Part shown: positions 19,543 to 28,205 of the stretch, piece by piece
Layout of the letters: the number at the start of each line of letters is the position of its first letter
Position numbering within the stretch: the first letter of the stretch is position 1
Source: a virus
Strand: one strand, 5' to 3'
DNA: 29,264 nucleotides
Virus record (IMG/VR): IMGVR_UViG_3300038682_000023
Location: 1 to 29,264 of that record
Position numbers and translations under genes: made by a program
Notes under the pieces: generated by a model
Databases searched by the model: none
Told to the model about the DNA's origin: nothing
What the model saw: the letters and a program-made list of their open reading frames with translations, nothing else

Positions 19543-20262
19543 ATGAATGAAGAAGAGTACTACGTATATCTTCATCGATTTTCAAATGGTACGTTCTACG
19601 TAGGTAAGGGGAAGCAGTACAGAAGCACCTCAAAAAAACGTAACGCTTATTGGAAAAATCTACAGCGTAAGTATGGTGATCCTATCATAGGTACTTATAG
19701 AGAAAGCCTTAAAGAAGAAGATGCATTTGAGTTAGAAGTAGCACTGCTACGTCTTTTTAAAGAAGCATCAATACCTGTATGTAACCTTACAGCAGGTGGT
19801 GAAGGGCTTAGTGGTTATAAGCACACAAAAGCAAGTAAAGAAAAGATTTCTAGAGCACTAGTTGGCAATAAGTACTCCAACCCTGAAATATTGCGTAAAT
19901 GGAATGTAAACAAAACTGATACTACTTTGTATACTTTTTACCACCCTTTACACGGGGTTGTAGAAGCCTACTGCAAAGAGCTAGCTACAAAATACAGTCT
20001 GTATCTTTCTGGAGTACACGCGGTCGCCAAAAATCGAGTGAAAAGTACTAAAGGTTGGACGCTTAAAGGCGCATCTAAGCAAGTACGTGGTAAAATATAC
20101 CAATTTACCAACGCTAATACACAGCAAGTAGTTGCAGGTACTTATAAGGATTTAGAGAGGGAGTATGACATATCTGCTAGCTCATTACACAAGCTAGTTA
20201 AAGGTAAAATAAAACAAACCCGACAAGGTTGGGAGTTTGACAAGGAAGTAAGAAATGATTGA
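19543..20262 (+). CDS. GIY-YIG homing endonuclease 3 with NUMOD3 and C-terminal repeats
   Basis: A 239-residue homing endonuclease distinct from the other two. The GIY-YIG signature is YYVYLHRFSNGTFYVGKG at the N-terminus; the acidic helix is AFELEVALLRLF and the domain ends CNLTAGGEG (about residue 90). A NUMOD3 repeat (YKHTKASKEKISRALVGNK) follows, then two C-terminal repeats ending HAVAKNRVKSTKGWTL and HKLVKGKIKQTRQGWEF. It lies between the gene at 19215 and the scaffold gene and overlaps the latter by 8 nt. Confidence 0.88.
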   Translation: MNEEEYYVYLHRFSNGTFYVGKGKQYRSTSKKRNAYWKNLQRKYGDPIIGTYRESLKEEDAFELEVALLRLFKEASIPVCNLTAGGEGLSGYKHTKASKEKISRALVGNKYSNPEILRKWNVNKTDTTLYTFYHPLHGVVEAYCKELATKYSLYLSGVHAVAKNRVKSTKGWTLKGASKQVRGKIYQFTNANTQQVVAGTYKDLEREYDISASSLHKLVKGKIKQTRQGWEFDKEVRND

Positions 20263-21448
20263 TAATGAAGATGAATTGTATAGCCTCAGCGATGAGGAAC
20301 TAGAAGCAGCGTTTAGGGAAGCTAAAGCTGACGAAGGTAGCCCGGTGACAGAGATCGAAGAAGACATCGGTCAAGACGATGTAGTGGAAGAAGAAGTAGA
20401 GTTAGATACGGAAGAAGTGGAAGAAGACGACTTGGAACAACCCTTAGAGGATTCCGATGATGATTTAGAGACTGACGACGATGTAGATGAAGATGAGTCG
20501 GAAGACTCGGAGACAGAGGAAACTGATCCTGACGAGGAAGTGGACGATGACGAAGAGCAAGCAGAAGACGAAGCAGAAGATACTGGAAAAGAAGCTCAAG
20601 AAGCACAGACATATAAGTTTAAAGCTAACGGTAGAGAATACGAGTTTAGTGAAAAAGAAATGAAAGAACAGTTCCCGAAAGTGTTTGGGCAAGCTATGGA
20701 CTATACTAAGAAGACGCAACAGCTGAAACCTTGGAGAAAGACGATAGATGCGATTGAACAAGCGGACTTAAATCATGACGATATTAACTTGATGATTGAT
20801 GTGCTTAAAGGTGACAAGGATGCAGTGGCTCAAGTACTGAAGAGAACAGGCGTAGATGCTCTCGATTTAGATACTGAGACAAGTAACTATGTACCTAACG
20901 ATTATGGTCGGGATGAGACGACATTAGAGATAAAAGATGTAGTTGATAGAATTAGTTCCGATCCGGAATTTGATAGAACTCAAAGAGTACTGTCGAAGGA
21001 ATGGGATGAGTCTAGCTTTAACGAGTTGACTAAGGATCCTAGGAATATTGAATTGTTACATGCTGACGTAAAGAGTGGTGTGTATGATAAAGTTAGCTCT
21101 ATTGCAGAGAAACTGAAAGTGTTCGATGGCGGAACTAAGACAGACTTAGACTACTACAAGCAGGCTGCAGGGCAGTATTTCCAGCAAGAGGGAGAGACTC
21201 AGAGAAGAGCTCAAGCTCAAGAGCAATCTAGATTAGATAGTGAAGCGAAAGCTGCGAGACAGGCTGAATTAGATAAGGCGAAACAAGCTGAGGCTAAGAG
21301 GAAGTCGGTGAAGACACAGGCTAAGAGAAGAAAGGCGGCAGCACCCGTGAGAGCGAATGCTGGAACTAAAAAGACTGTTGACTACTTAGATGACTCGGAA
21401 GAATCGTTTGAGCAATGGTATAAGGATAATGTAACCGACAAGATGTAG
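20255..21448 (+). CDS. Capsid scaffold protein
   Basis: A 397-residue protein directly before the capsid gene. Residues about 1-115 are extremely acidic (runs of D and E), then TYKFKANGREYEFSEKEMKEQFPKVFGQAMDYTKKTQQLKPWRK (about 122-165), a 'GxEYExsxxElxxxxxxGxDYTxKTQ.L' motif typical of podophage scaffold proteins, then helices and a basic A/K/R/Q-rich coiled coil (about 315-370) and a short C-terminal helix SFEQWYKDNVTDKM. Scaffolds guide assembly of the prohead and then leave. The acidic start and basic end are the usual charge layout. Confidence 0.82.
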   Translation: MIDNEDELYSLSDEELEAAFREAKADEGSPVTEIEEDIGQDDVVEEEVELDTEEVEEDDLEQPLEDSDDDLETDDDVDEDESEDSETEETDPDEEVDDDEEQAEDEAEDTGKEAQEAQTYKFKANGREYEFSEKEMKEQFPKVFGQAMDYTKKTQQLKPWRKTIDAIEQADLNHDDINLMIDVLKGDKDAVAQVLKRTGVDALDLDTETSNYVPNDYGRDETTLEIKDVVDRISSDPEFDRTQRVLSKEWDESSFNELTKDPRNIELLHADVKSGVYDKVSSIAEKLKVFDGGTKTDLDYYKQAAGQYFQQEGETQRRAQAQEQSRLDSEAKAARQAELDKAKQAEAKRKSVKTQAKRRKAAAPVRANAGTKKTVDYLDDSEESFEQWYKDNVTDKM

Positions 21449-21456
21449 TCGGTTGC
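21431..21456 (+). other. Hairpin between scaffold and capsid genes
   Basis: GTAACCGAC (21431-21439) pairs with GTCGGTTGC (21448-21456), nine pairs including one G-U, with an 8-nt loop. It spans the scaffold stop codon and lies 22 nt before the capsid start. There is no T run, so it is more likely an mRNA processing or stability element, or an attenuator, than a full terminator. Confidence 0.6.
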
Positions 21457-21478
21457 AAGCTAATTAAAGGAATAATAA

Positions 21479-22645
21479 ATGGCAACAAATGTATACGGAA
21501 ATGGTGTAAACTCTACAGCGGGTGAAAACACAATTGTACACTATTACGATAGGGCTGGTGTAAAAGCAGCAAATAGATCAAGTGTATATGGGCAATTCGC
21601 TTCAAGAAAGAATATGCCTAATAAAATGGGTAAAACGTTTAAGATCTCTAAGTTCTTACATATGTACGATAGACCACTAGATGATGGTGATTTCGCTGCA
21701 AAAGGTTTCATGACTGCTAGATCAGCTGACGAAGTATCTACTGCGTTAACTAATGCGTCATTAGCTGAAGGTGCACAAGATGTAAACAAGAGAACATTAC
21801 AAAAAGTAACGTTCGAAACTTCATTCGCTAGATACGGTGAAATGATTGACTATACTGACGAAGTAGATTTATTCTCTGAAGATTACATTCAAGTTAAGTA
21901 TAGAGAAGAATTAGGGGAATTAGCTAACTCAAGAATGGAAGACTTAATTCAATTAGATATGCTTGGTACTGGTACAGTAATGTATTCAGGGTCTGCAACT
22001 TCAAACGTAACTGTTGGTGATGGTATTGCTGATGATGGTACTGAAGATGCTGAATGGAAAGTATCGTATGATTTAATTAGAAAAGGTGTTAGAAAGTTAA
22101 CTAGAAATAGAGCTAAGAAAAATACTTCGATCGTTACTGGTTCAACTAAGATTGGAACTACTCCAGTTGCTAAATCGTTTTATGCGATTATCGATGCTGA
22201 TGTTAAGGCTGACTTAGAGAACTTAACTAGAGGTGCTTCATATGAGAAAGAATACGTTTACGTACCTGCTCACAAGTATGCTGGTGCAACTCAATTAGCT
22301 GAAGGTGAAGTTGGTTCAATGTACGAAGTAAGATTCATTGAGTCTGAAGGTGCTGTTGTTGGTGCTGGTGAAGGTGCTGCTGTTGGTGGTTCTTACGTTG
22401 GTGACTTAGCTAATGATGGTTCAAACTTCGATGTTCACTACATTTTATTCCCAACTGAAGGTTCGTTTGCAACTGTTGGTTTAAAAGGTCAAGGGAAAAT
22501 CAAATTCAACTCTAAATCGCCTGCGTCTGTTGAGTTAATTAATCCTTACGGAACGCAAGGGTTCTTTAGTTACAATTTCTGGTATGCTGGTATCATACTA
22601 GAAGAAGAGAAATTATTAAAAATAGCGTGTGCTGTTTCTAAGTAA
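21479..22645 (+). CDS. Major capsid protein (N4 gp56-like family)
   Basis: A 388-residue HK97-fold-type coat protein by position and motif. The stretch KTFKISKFLHMYDRPLDDGDFAAKGFMTARSADEVSTALTNASLAEGA (about 52-99), then VTFETSFARYGEMIDYTDEVDLFSED, is the 'G.T..fr.y......pl.EG..p....l....v.a....yG.....td' layout of the N4-gp56 family. Codons differ sharply from neighbours: GGT, GCT, GTT, ATT/ATC dominate, as expected for a highly expressed gene. RBS AAAGGAA precedes ATG 21479. It is flanked by hairpins at 21431 and 22658. Confidence 0.85.
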   Translation: MATNVYGNGVNSTAGENTIVHYYDRAGVKAANRSSVYGQFASRKNMPNKMGKTFKISKFLHMYDRPLDDGDFAAKGFMTARSADEVSTALTNASLAEGAQDVNKRTLQKVTFETSFARYGEMIDYTDEVDLFSEDYIQVKYREELGELANSRMEDLIQLDMLGTGTVMYSGSATSNVTVGDGIADDGTEDAEWKVSYDLIRKGVRKLTRNRAKKNTSIVTGSTKIGTTPVAKSFYAIIDADVKADLENLTRGASYEKEYVYVPAHKYAGATQLAEGEVGSMYEVRFIESEGAVVGAGEGAAVGGSYVGDLANDGSNFDVHYILFPTEGSFATVGLKGQGKIKFNSKSPASVELINPYGTQGFFSYNFWYAGIILEEEKLLKIACAVSK

Positions 22646-22657
22646 TAAGTAGAATGT

Positions 22658-22675
22658 GAGGGGGTTACGGCCCTC
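22658..22675 (+). terminator. Weak terminator-like hairpin after capsid gene
   Basis: GAGGG (22658-22662) pairs with CCCTC (22671-22675) across an 8-nt loop, 12 nt after the capsid stop. No T run follows, so termination would be partial at best; it may set the high level of capsid mRNA relative to downstream genes. Confidence 0.45.
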
Positions 22676-22717
22676 TCAACTAAGTTAACACTAAACAACC
22701 ATTAAAGGAATTAGAGA

Positions 22718-23245
22718 ATGTCAGAAAAATTAGAAGAATTAAAACAAGAAGCAAAAGATTTAGGAATTACGTTTAGCGCTAATATCGGTGAAACTAAGTT
22801 AGCAGAAAAGATTGAAGCATATTACGAGTCACAAGAGACTTCAGGTAAAGAAATCCAAGAAGCGGTAGAGAAGAACGAAGCTGAGGAAAAATCTGAAGAG
22901 AAATCTGCTGTGAGTGGTAATCCAAAAGCAAATAGGATTGCAAAAGCAAAGACTGCTGAAGAGAAAGCAAGAAAGACTAAGGTAGTTACGATTATCGATA
23001 ATGACCAGAGAGTGAATAACCAGACGACAGTAGCTACGGTTAACTGTTCGAATATGTACTTTGACTTAGGTACGATGCATATTCCGTTGAATATTCCGGT
23101 GGAAGTGAGACAAGGGCACTTGAACTCGTTGAAGGAGCTAAAGATTCCGTTACACGTTAAGGATCCGAAGACTGGTCTGCATAAGACTACGTTAAGACCG
23201 AGATACACGATTAGCTACGAAGATATGAAAGGCGATGACGCTTAG
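22718..23245 (+). CDS. Hypothetical head protein with HeH/LEM-like N-terminus
   Basis: A 175-residue protein. Residues 1-36 (LEELKQEAKDLGITFSANIGETKLAEKIEAYYE) match the short helix-extension-helix pattern used as an anchoring domain in phage structural proteins. A charged E/K linker (about 37-90) leads to a C-terminal beta domain (about 90-175, TIIDNDQRVNNQTTVATVNCSNMYFDLGTMHIPLN). Immediately after the capsid gene, it could be a capsid decoration or head-completion protein. AAAGGAA serves as RBS. Confidence 0.6.
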   Translation: MSEKLEELKQEAKDLGITFSANIGETKLAEKIEAYYESQETSGKEIQEAVEKNEAEEKSEEKSAVSGNPKANRIAKAKTAEEKARKTKVVTIIDNDQRVNNQTTVATVNCSNMYFDLGTMHIPLNIPVEVRQGHLNSLKELKIPLHVKDPKTGLHKTTLRPRYTISYEDMKGDDA

Positions 23246-23252
23246 TTATACC

Positions 23253-23272
23253 GGGCCCTCCTAGGAGGGTCT
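23253..23272 (+). terminator. Terminator-like hairpin (CCCTCCTAGGAGGG)
   Basis: A perfect 14-nt palindrome (23256-23269) extends to about eight pairs with two G-U, loop CTAG, just after the stop at 23245. Only a short TCTT follows, then an AT-rich stretch with TATAAT at 23276-23281 before the next gene. It may act as a terminator or as an RNase-resistant end. Confidence 0.55.
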
Positions 23273-23315
23273 TAATATAATATAAGATATACGAAATTTA
23301 AAATAAGGTAGATGT

Positions 23316-23690
23316 ATGAGTAATTTAGAGGATAAGTTTGTAATAGATAAGGATTTCGATAATCAGTACGTGCTAACAATTAAGAAAAGTGCGAGTACTT
23401 TACCTATAACAATTGGAGATACAGATACTTTTGAATTTAGATTGTATCCGTTAGTTGGAGGTGAAGCTACGGTGACTCTGGATTTAGCCGAAGGAGTAAC
23501 AGTAACTGATGCTGATAATGGTAAGATACAGATTGACATACCTCAAACAATTGCTGCTACACTAACTACTGAAGTTGGGGACAAGGCAGATAGGTACTAC
23601 ATTAGACCTACTTACAGAGGGGCTGTAAAATGTGTTACAGCTGCTGATGGAGAATTTGTCGCTTATATTGGCGAAGTGTACGTAAGGTAG
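23316..23690 (+). CDS. Beta-sandwich tail/appendage protein (124 aa)
   Basis: A 124-residue, nearly all-beta protein: YVLTIKKSASTLPITIGDTDTFEFRLYPLVGGEATVTLDLAEGVTVTDADNGKIQIDIPQTIAATL...YYIRPTYRG...GEFVAYIGEVYV. The order (GDTxxFxxxL, then 'gkixidIpqxxaatL', 'dxYyxrPtyrg', and a last 'GxVxV' strand) is that of the small Ig-like domains found at the start of phage baseplate or fibre proteins (BppU-N-like). It ends 4 nt before the large tail protein and probably assembles with it. Confidence 0.6.
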   Translation: MSNLEDKFVIDKDFDNQYVLTIKKSASTLPITIGDTDTFEFRLYPLVGGEATVTLDLAEGVTVTDADNGKIQIDIPQTIAATLTTEVGDKADRYYIRPTYRGAVKCVTAADGEFVAYIGEVYVR

Positions 23691-23694
23691 TTAA

Positions 23695-26600
23695 ATGGAG
23701 ATTACTGGAATTGAAGAGGTAGAAGCTGTAAGTGTTAAAGACTTAGACGTAGCAGGCAATAGTGAAGTAGTATCTATAGGGGCTGAAGACTTAGAGGTTA
23801 AGTCTGTTAGAAGGGTATATACGTTAGTAAATGATGATGTATACATTCCTACAGGTAACTACGATGATGCCCCTCAATGGGTAAAAGACTTAGTTACTGC
23901 TACTGTAAACTTTGAAGTGGACGTTAGGGATAACAGCATACTTTCTAACGTGGACAGTATTTTAAGTTTATTTGAGACTGGGTTTGTACCTAAAAACGAG
24001 TACGACAACTTTGTAGTATCTCAACAAACTGAAAATAGCAGTTTAAACGCAAAGTTTGAGTCCCTTAACAGCTCTATGGATACCTTGACAGGTACAGTAA
24101 CTAGTGAAATACAAAGAGTGGATCAAACTTACATTACAGAGGATAGAGCGAGTACTCTTGTCGGTGAGTATATAGAAGCAAGCATTACAGATGAAGCGGG
24201 TGTTGGTACTATAGGAAGTAAAATTGCAGACCTTAGTCAAACTGTAGCAGAAAGTGATGTTACTTGGGCTACTAACTATAATACTTTAATAAGTACTCTT
24301 GGAGATGAAAGTGAGAATAGGGCTATTGCAGTTTCTTACTTAAATACTAGAGTAGGTGTAGACGAAGCAGGAGGCCTTACAGGTACTGGGCTTTTAGCTA
24401 ACGTAGAAATACTTCAAAAGCAAAATGACGGAGTTATAGAAACAACTACTGGAACTTATGACGTTATGTTAAATAGTGTACCAGGAGATGGTGACTCTAG
24501 TGATGATGAACTGGTTGTTAGTGCTGAGCCTTACACTAGTTGGGTATCGGAAGAAGAAGCAGGGAGCGAAAACGTAAGGCTTGCCCATATTGGCGATGTT
24601 TACATTAAGTATAACCTAAATGCTAACGGAACTAAAGAGTACGTAGCTAGTTATAAGTTTATTAAGACAATTCGTGATGAAATAAGTCCTTTAAGTACGG
24701 ACATAGAAGGGTACACATGGGCTTTAGTAGTTGATCAAGCTGCACAGGATGCTTATGTAGCCGCCTTAAATGCTTACGATTTAGCAGACGATAAAAGAAG
24801 AGTGTTTGTAAACCTAGGATCAACTAGTACACCTAGTAGGCCGTATGATCAGGGAGATTTATGGCTAATTGATACAGAACGTACAGTTAACGGCATAACT
24901 TGTAAAGTAGGAGACCTACTTAGATGTATTGAAACTAAAGGGAGTACAGCAAGTTACGAACAAAATGACTGGGTACTGGCGTCTAGCTACCAAACAGCCG
25001 TAAACGCAGAAGCAGTAGCTTTAGAAGAGTGGAAAACAGCTGTTTACGGAGAGTTTGTTGAGGACATACAAAGTCAAGTAGACAGCAAAGCAGAAAGCTT
25101 TTATACTGATACTATGCCACATCCTGAGGGAACTGACAGTGAATACTCGGAATGGGTAGGCGACTTATGGAAAAAGCCAAGTGATAATACAGAATACGTA
25201 TACGACTTAGTAAATGGCAGCTATGTATGGGTTTTAACCGATGTGCCAGATATAGTATATGACACTATAGACACTAAAAAAACAATATACACAGGTAACG
25301 CACTACCTGCACCTGTGGCTCCTACTATTGTTGAAATAAACGATATGTGGATAACTGGCGATAACCCTGTCGGTGGAAGAGCTGCTGAAAGTATTTATAT
25401 ATGGGATGGCTCTGTATGGGACATACCTGTTAAATATACTGATGATGCTGCTGTGGTTGCACTTGAGACTGGGTTGGCTAATGGCACTGTGAACATAGAC
25501 TTAACAAGCTTGGTAGTGATTAATGGGCAGACTGTTAGCGAATACGTTGCAGAGCAGATTGATAATGAAGTGGTGGTGTATAGTGGTACCGATGTTACTC
25601 TACAGACTGGTATGAAGGTTGATGATATATACATTGAGAGTACTACTGAAACTGGTACGTCAGGAGTGGCTGTTGATGTTGTTAACACATATAAGTACAC
25701 AGGAACTGTATGGACACAGATAAATAACAATGATAACTTAACAGGACTAGCAGATTTAGCTGATGGTAAGAGGACTATATATAGTAATGAATCAAATGAC
25801 GCTCCTTTAGGTGAGTTAAATGATATATGGATACCTACTGCTGGTAGTAATGACTTAGTATATATTCCAGGAGAAGTTTATCAGTACAATGCAGGATGGC
25901 AATTAGCTACTAAGTATACAGAGGATTTAACGGCATTTGTAGATGAAGTTGCGGATACAGTGTCTGGGTTAGTAGACCAAATAGACGGCAAGATAGAATA
26001 CTGGTTCCAAGATACTGCTCCGAATACATGGAGTGTGGCAGATAGAATTAAGCATAATAAAGATGTGTGGTACAATACTGCTACGGATATTAGTTACTAC
26101 TATATTAGCGCTACAAATAGTTGGAATAAGATTACTGATTCTGATGCTATACAAGCATTGGAAGAAGCTGCAGTAGCACAAGAAACTGCTGATGGTAAAG
26201 TTACTACATTCTACCAAGAGGATGCACCTATAGCGGAAGGTGAAGGGGATATTTGGATAGACAGTGATGATAACAATAAGATGTACAGATGGAATGGTAT
26301 TTCATGGCAAGATAATTCAGATAAAAGAATTGTCGCCAATGCTGAAGCCGTTACACAGCTAGAGGCTGACTTGAATGACGGAGAAGGCACTTGGCTTGAT
26401 GCTGATAATCAAGTTACCCAAAGTTTGAACACTTCAATAACTAATGGTATGGCAGAAGTTGAGTCAAAGTGGGAATATAACTCAGTTATTGGTATAAATG
26501 GAATATACAAAAAGTCTGGATTTGGATTAACTACCAATTATACAAGTGGTAGTGGTACAGAAGTAGATCCGTACGTTAGTGAATTCTGGATAGATGCTAG

Positions 26601-27024
26601 TAGACTGAAGTTTACTAACAGTAACGTTACTGGACAAGTATTTCCGTTTACGATAGATGCTAGTGGTGTAGAACCAAAGGTAGCATTTAATGGAGAAGTT
26701 GCGTTTAGTAATGTGACTGGATATACCCCACCTGATGTAAGTGGAGATATAACTGCAAACAATGATATAATTGCGCAAAGTTTAGGGTTCAATAGCTACG
26801 ATGACATGGTTAATAATGCTCAGTTAGGTAAGACGCTGATTAGTGGTGGGTATATTAATACAGGGCTTGTTGATGCAGATAGTCTTAAGGCAGATTCTGC
26901 TATGATAAAGAAATTATTGGCTCAGAATATAGTTATGGATACTAATGTTGCCGAGTCAAAGATAACAAGTGCTGACGGTAGTATGGTTATTGATTTTAAA
27001 AATGGGAGTATATATATTGCTTAA
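23695..27024 (+). CDS. Large modular tail protein (1109 aa)
   Basis: An 1109-residue structural protein. After a short beta N-terminus and a coiled-coil region (about 80-180, QQTENSSLNAKFESLNSSMDTLTGTV), about eight degenerate modules follow, each built round 'P...GD(I/L/V)(W/Y)...Y.(Y/W)...W' (GDVYI, GDLWL, GDLWK, NDMWI, DDIYI, NDIWI, KDVWY, GDIWI). Its C-terminal 170 residues (YVSEFWIDASRLKFTNSN...FPFTIDASGVEPKVAFNGEVAF...DADSLKADSAMIKKLLAQ...FKNGSIYIA) resemble the DUF1983-type end of phage host-specificity protein J. It is likely a central tail tip or long side fibre. AAGGTAG lies upstream of ATG 23695. Confidence 0.8.
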   Translation: MEITGIEEVEAVSVKDLDVAGNSEVVSIGAEDLEVKSVRRVYTLVNDDVYIPTGNYDDAPQWVKDLVTATVNFEVDVRDNSILSNVDSILSLFETGFVPKNEYDNFVVSQQTENSSLNAKFESLNSSMDTLTGTVTSEIQRVDQTYITEDRASTLVGEYIEASITDEAGVGTIGSKIADLSQTVAESDVTWATNYNTLISTLGDESENRAIAVSYLNTRVGVDEAGGLTGTGLLANVEILQKQNDGVIETTTGTYDVMLNSVPGDGDSSDDELVVSAEPYTSWVSEEEAGSENVRLAHIGDVYIKYNLNANGTKEYVASYKFIKTIRDEISPLSTDIEGYTWALVVDQAAQDAYVAALNAYDLADDKRRVFVNLGSTSTPSRPYDQGDLWLIDTERTVNGITCKVGDLLRCIETKGSTASYEQNDWVLASSYQTAVNAEAVALEEWKTAVYGEFVEDIQSQVDSKAESFYTDTMPHPEGTDSEYSEWVGDLWKKPSDNTEYVYDLVNGSYVWVLTDVPDIVYDTIDTKKTIYTGNALPAPVAPTIVEINDMWITGDNPVGGRAAESIYIWDGSVWDIPVKYTDDAAVVALETGLANGTVNIDLTSLVVINGQTVSEYVAEQIDNEVVVYSGTDVTLQTGMKVDDIYIESTTETGTSGVAVDVVNTYKYTGTVWTQINNNDNLTGLADLADGKRTIYSNESNDAPLGELNDIWIPTAGSNDLVYIPGEVYQYNAGWQLATKYTEDLTAFVDEVADTVSGLVDQIDGKIEYWFQDTAPNTWSVADRIKHNKDVWYNTATDISYYYISATNSWNKITDSDAIQALEEAAVAQETADGKVTTFYQEDAPIAEGEGDIWIDSDDNNKMYRWNGISWQDNSDKRIVANAEAVTQLEADLNDGEGTWLDADNQVTQSLNTSITNGMAEVESKWEYNSVIGINGIYKKSGFGLTTNYTSGSGTEVDPYVSEFWIDASRLKFTNSNVTGQVFPFTIDASGVEPKVAFNGEVAFSNVTGYTPPDVSGDITANNDIIAQSLGFNSYDDMVNNAQLGKTLISGGYINTGLVDADSLKADSAMIKKLLAQNIVMDTNVAESKITSADGSMVIDFKNGSIYIA

Positions 27025-27033
27025 GGAGTACAT

Positions 27034-28161
27034 ATGTCCAAAGAATGGTATAGCAGGGTTAAGGAGTGGTTTATGAGTTTTTTTATAGGTAAAGGTAACA
27101 ATGATAGTGCTGTTATACATATAACAAGTGATACTGTTAGTGAATCTGTAATTAAGTCTGGAGAAATTTCTTCTACTATATTCCATAGCGATCTTCAGTA
27201 TCTTGGTTTTGAGGTATTTGAGCCTTCTGAGGTGTATACTAAAAATCCTACTTCTAGGTCAGGAAAAACTACGCCAGGAGGAAAAATGTGTTCTTTTACT
27301 GATGATTTTTACTTAAAGTTTTCAGGAAATAGTAGAAGAATGTTTTTTATGTCTGTTGCCGGTGAGTCATATATGACACCTATTCTTACAGGCACATACA
27401 TTCGTAACTTTGTATATACAGTGCATTGGTACAGTACAGCTAATCCAGACTTTTCTACAAGTGATGGGGTTTATAATTCTTTAGATTATCCTACTTCAAC
27501 ATATAAGTATGCTTTTATAATGACATCTTCTACAGATATAAAGGCTGTGTTATCAAACTATAGCGACGGGAATTTTATTGTGCCTCCAACATCCGGCAAT
27601 GATATTTACTTAGATAAAAATGAAATGTTAGTTAATGGAGTAGACTTAAGGGAGTATAGATATATATGTTCTGGTACTATAAATAGTATTGATGATACTA
27701 CAAATATTAATGGAAATACCTATCAGTTAATAAACTCTACCCCAAAGTCAGGTTCAATGTCAATATCTTCAAACGGATCTAGTACAGGTGAAATTTCTAT
27801 TGGAGGGGCTGCAATATTTAAAGAGTCTTCTTCTCAAGTTAAGCTTACTGCCGGTAGAAGGTATGCATCCACTTTAAGATGGGCGCCTGGTACTAGGACA
27901 GCTATATTGCTCAGTGGCGTTACTGATGGGGCTTTAGTACTAGTAAAGGTTAAAAGAGTTTTTGTAGGAGTGGCTTCAAGTCCTAGTTACATACGTACAA
28001 TATTTTCTGCTACTGCAGGTAGTAGCCTTAGAGTTTTAGGTCCTTCTTCTACACTAAACGTGTATATACAAGCTGATAGTGCAGGAAACCTAATATTTAA
28101 AGTCACCAATAGTCAGTCGTGGACTTATGACTGGGATGTGGAAGTAGATGAGTTTGCGTAG
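27034..28161 (+). CDS. Putative tail-tip / receptor-binding protein (375 aa)
   Basis: A 375-residue protein starting 9 nt after the 1109-residue protein (AAGGAGTACAT as RBS). The N-terminus has EWYSRVKEWFMSFFIGKGNNDS, then a Ser/Thr/Tyr/Gly-rich beta body and a C-terminal segment (about 235-375) with SGSMSISSNGSSTGEISIGG and YDWDVEVDEF. Composition and position suggest a fibre-tip or receptor-binding protein, but no family is recognised. Codon use is shifted toward TTT, TCT and other T-ending codons compared with neighbours, hinting at a different origin. Confidence 0.5.
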   Translation: MSKEWYSRVKEWFMSFFIGKGNNDSAVIHITSDTVSESVIKSGEISSTIFHSDLQYLGFEVFEPSEVYTKNPTSRSGKTTPGGKMCSFTDDFYLKFSGNSRRMFFMSVAGESYMTPILTGTYIRNFVYTVHWYSTANPDFSTSDGVYNSLDYPTSTYKYAFIMTSSTDIKAVLSNYSDGNFIVPPTSGNDIYLDKNEMLVNGVDLREYRYICSGTINSIDDTTNINGNTYQLINSTPKSGSMSISSNGSSTGEISIGGAAIFKESSSQVKLTAGRRYASTLRWAPGTRTAILLSGVTDGALVLVKVKRVFVGVASSPSYIRTIFSATAGSSLRVLGPSSTLNVYIQADSAGNLIFKVTNSQSWTYDWDVEVDEFA

Positions 28162-28205
28162 TAGATTAAGAATAAAACAAGAAGATGAATTAATAGGAGA
28201 ATAGA

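Noticed and set aside
23262-23282. TATAAT at 23276 as another member of the tandem-box promoter set
   Set aside because: Bases at the required box positions (TAGGAGG and CCGGGCC) do not match and belong to a hairpin; an ordinary weak promoter cannot be excluded.
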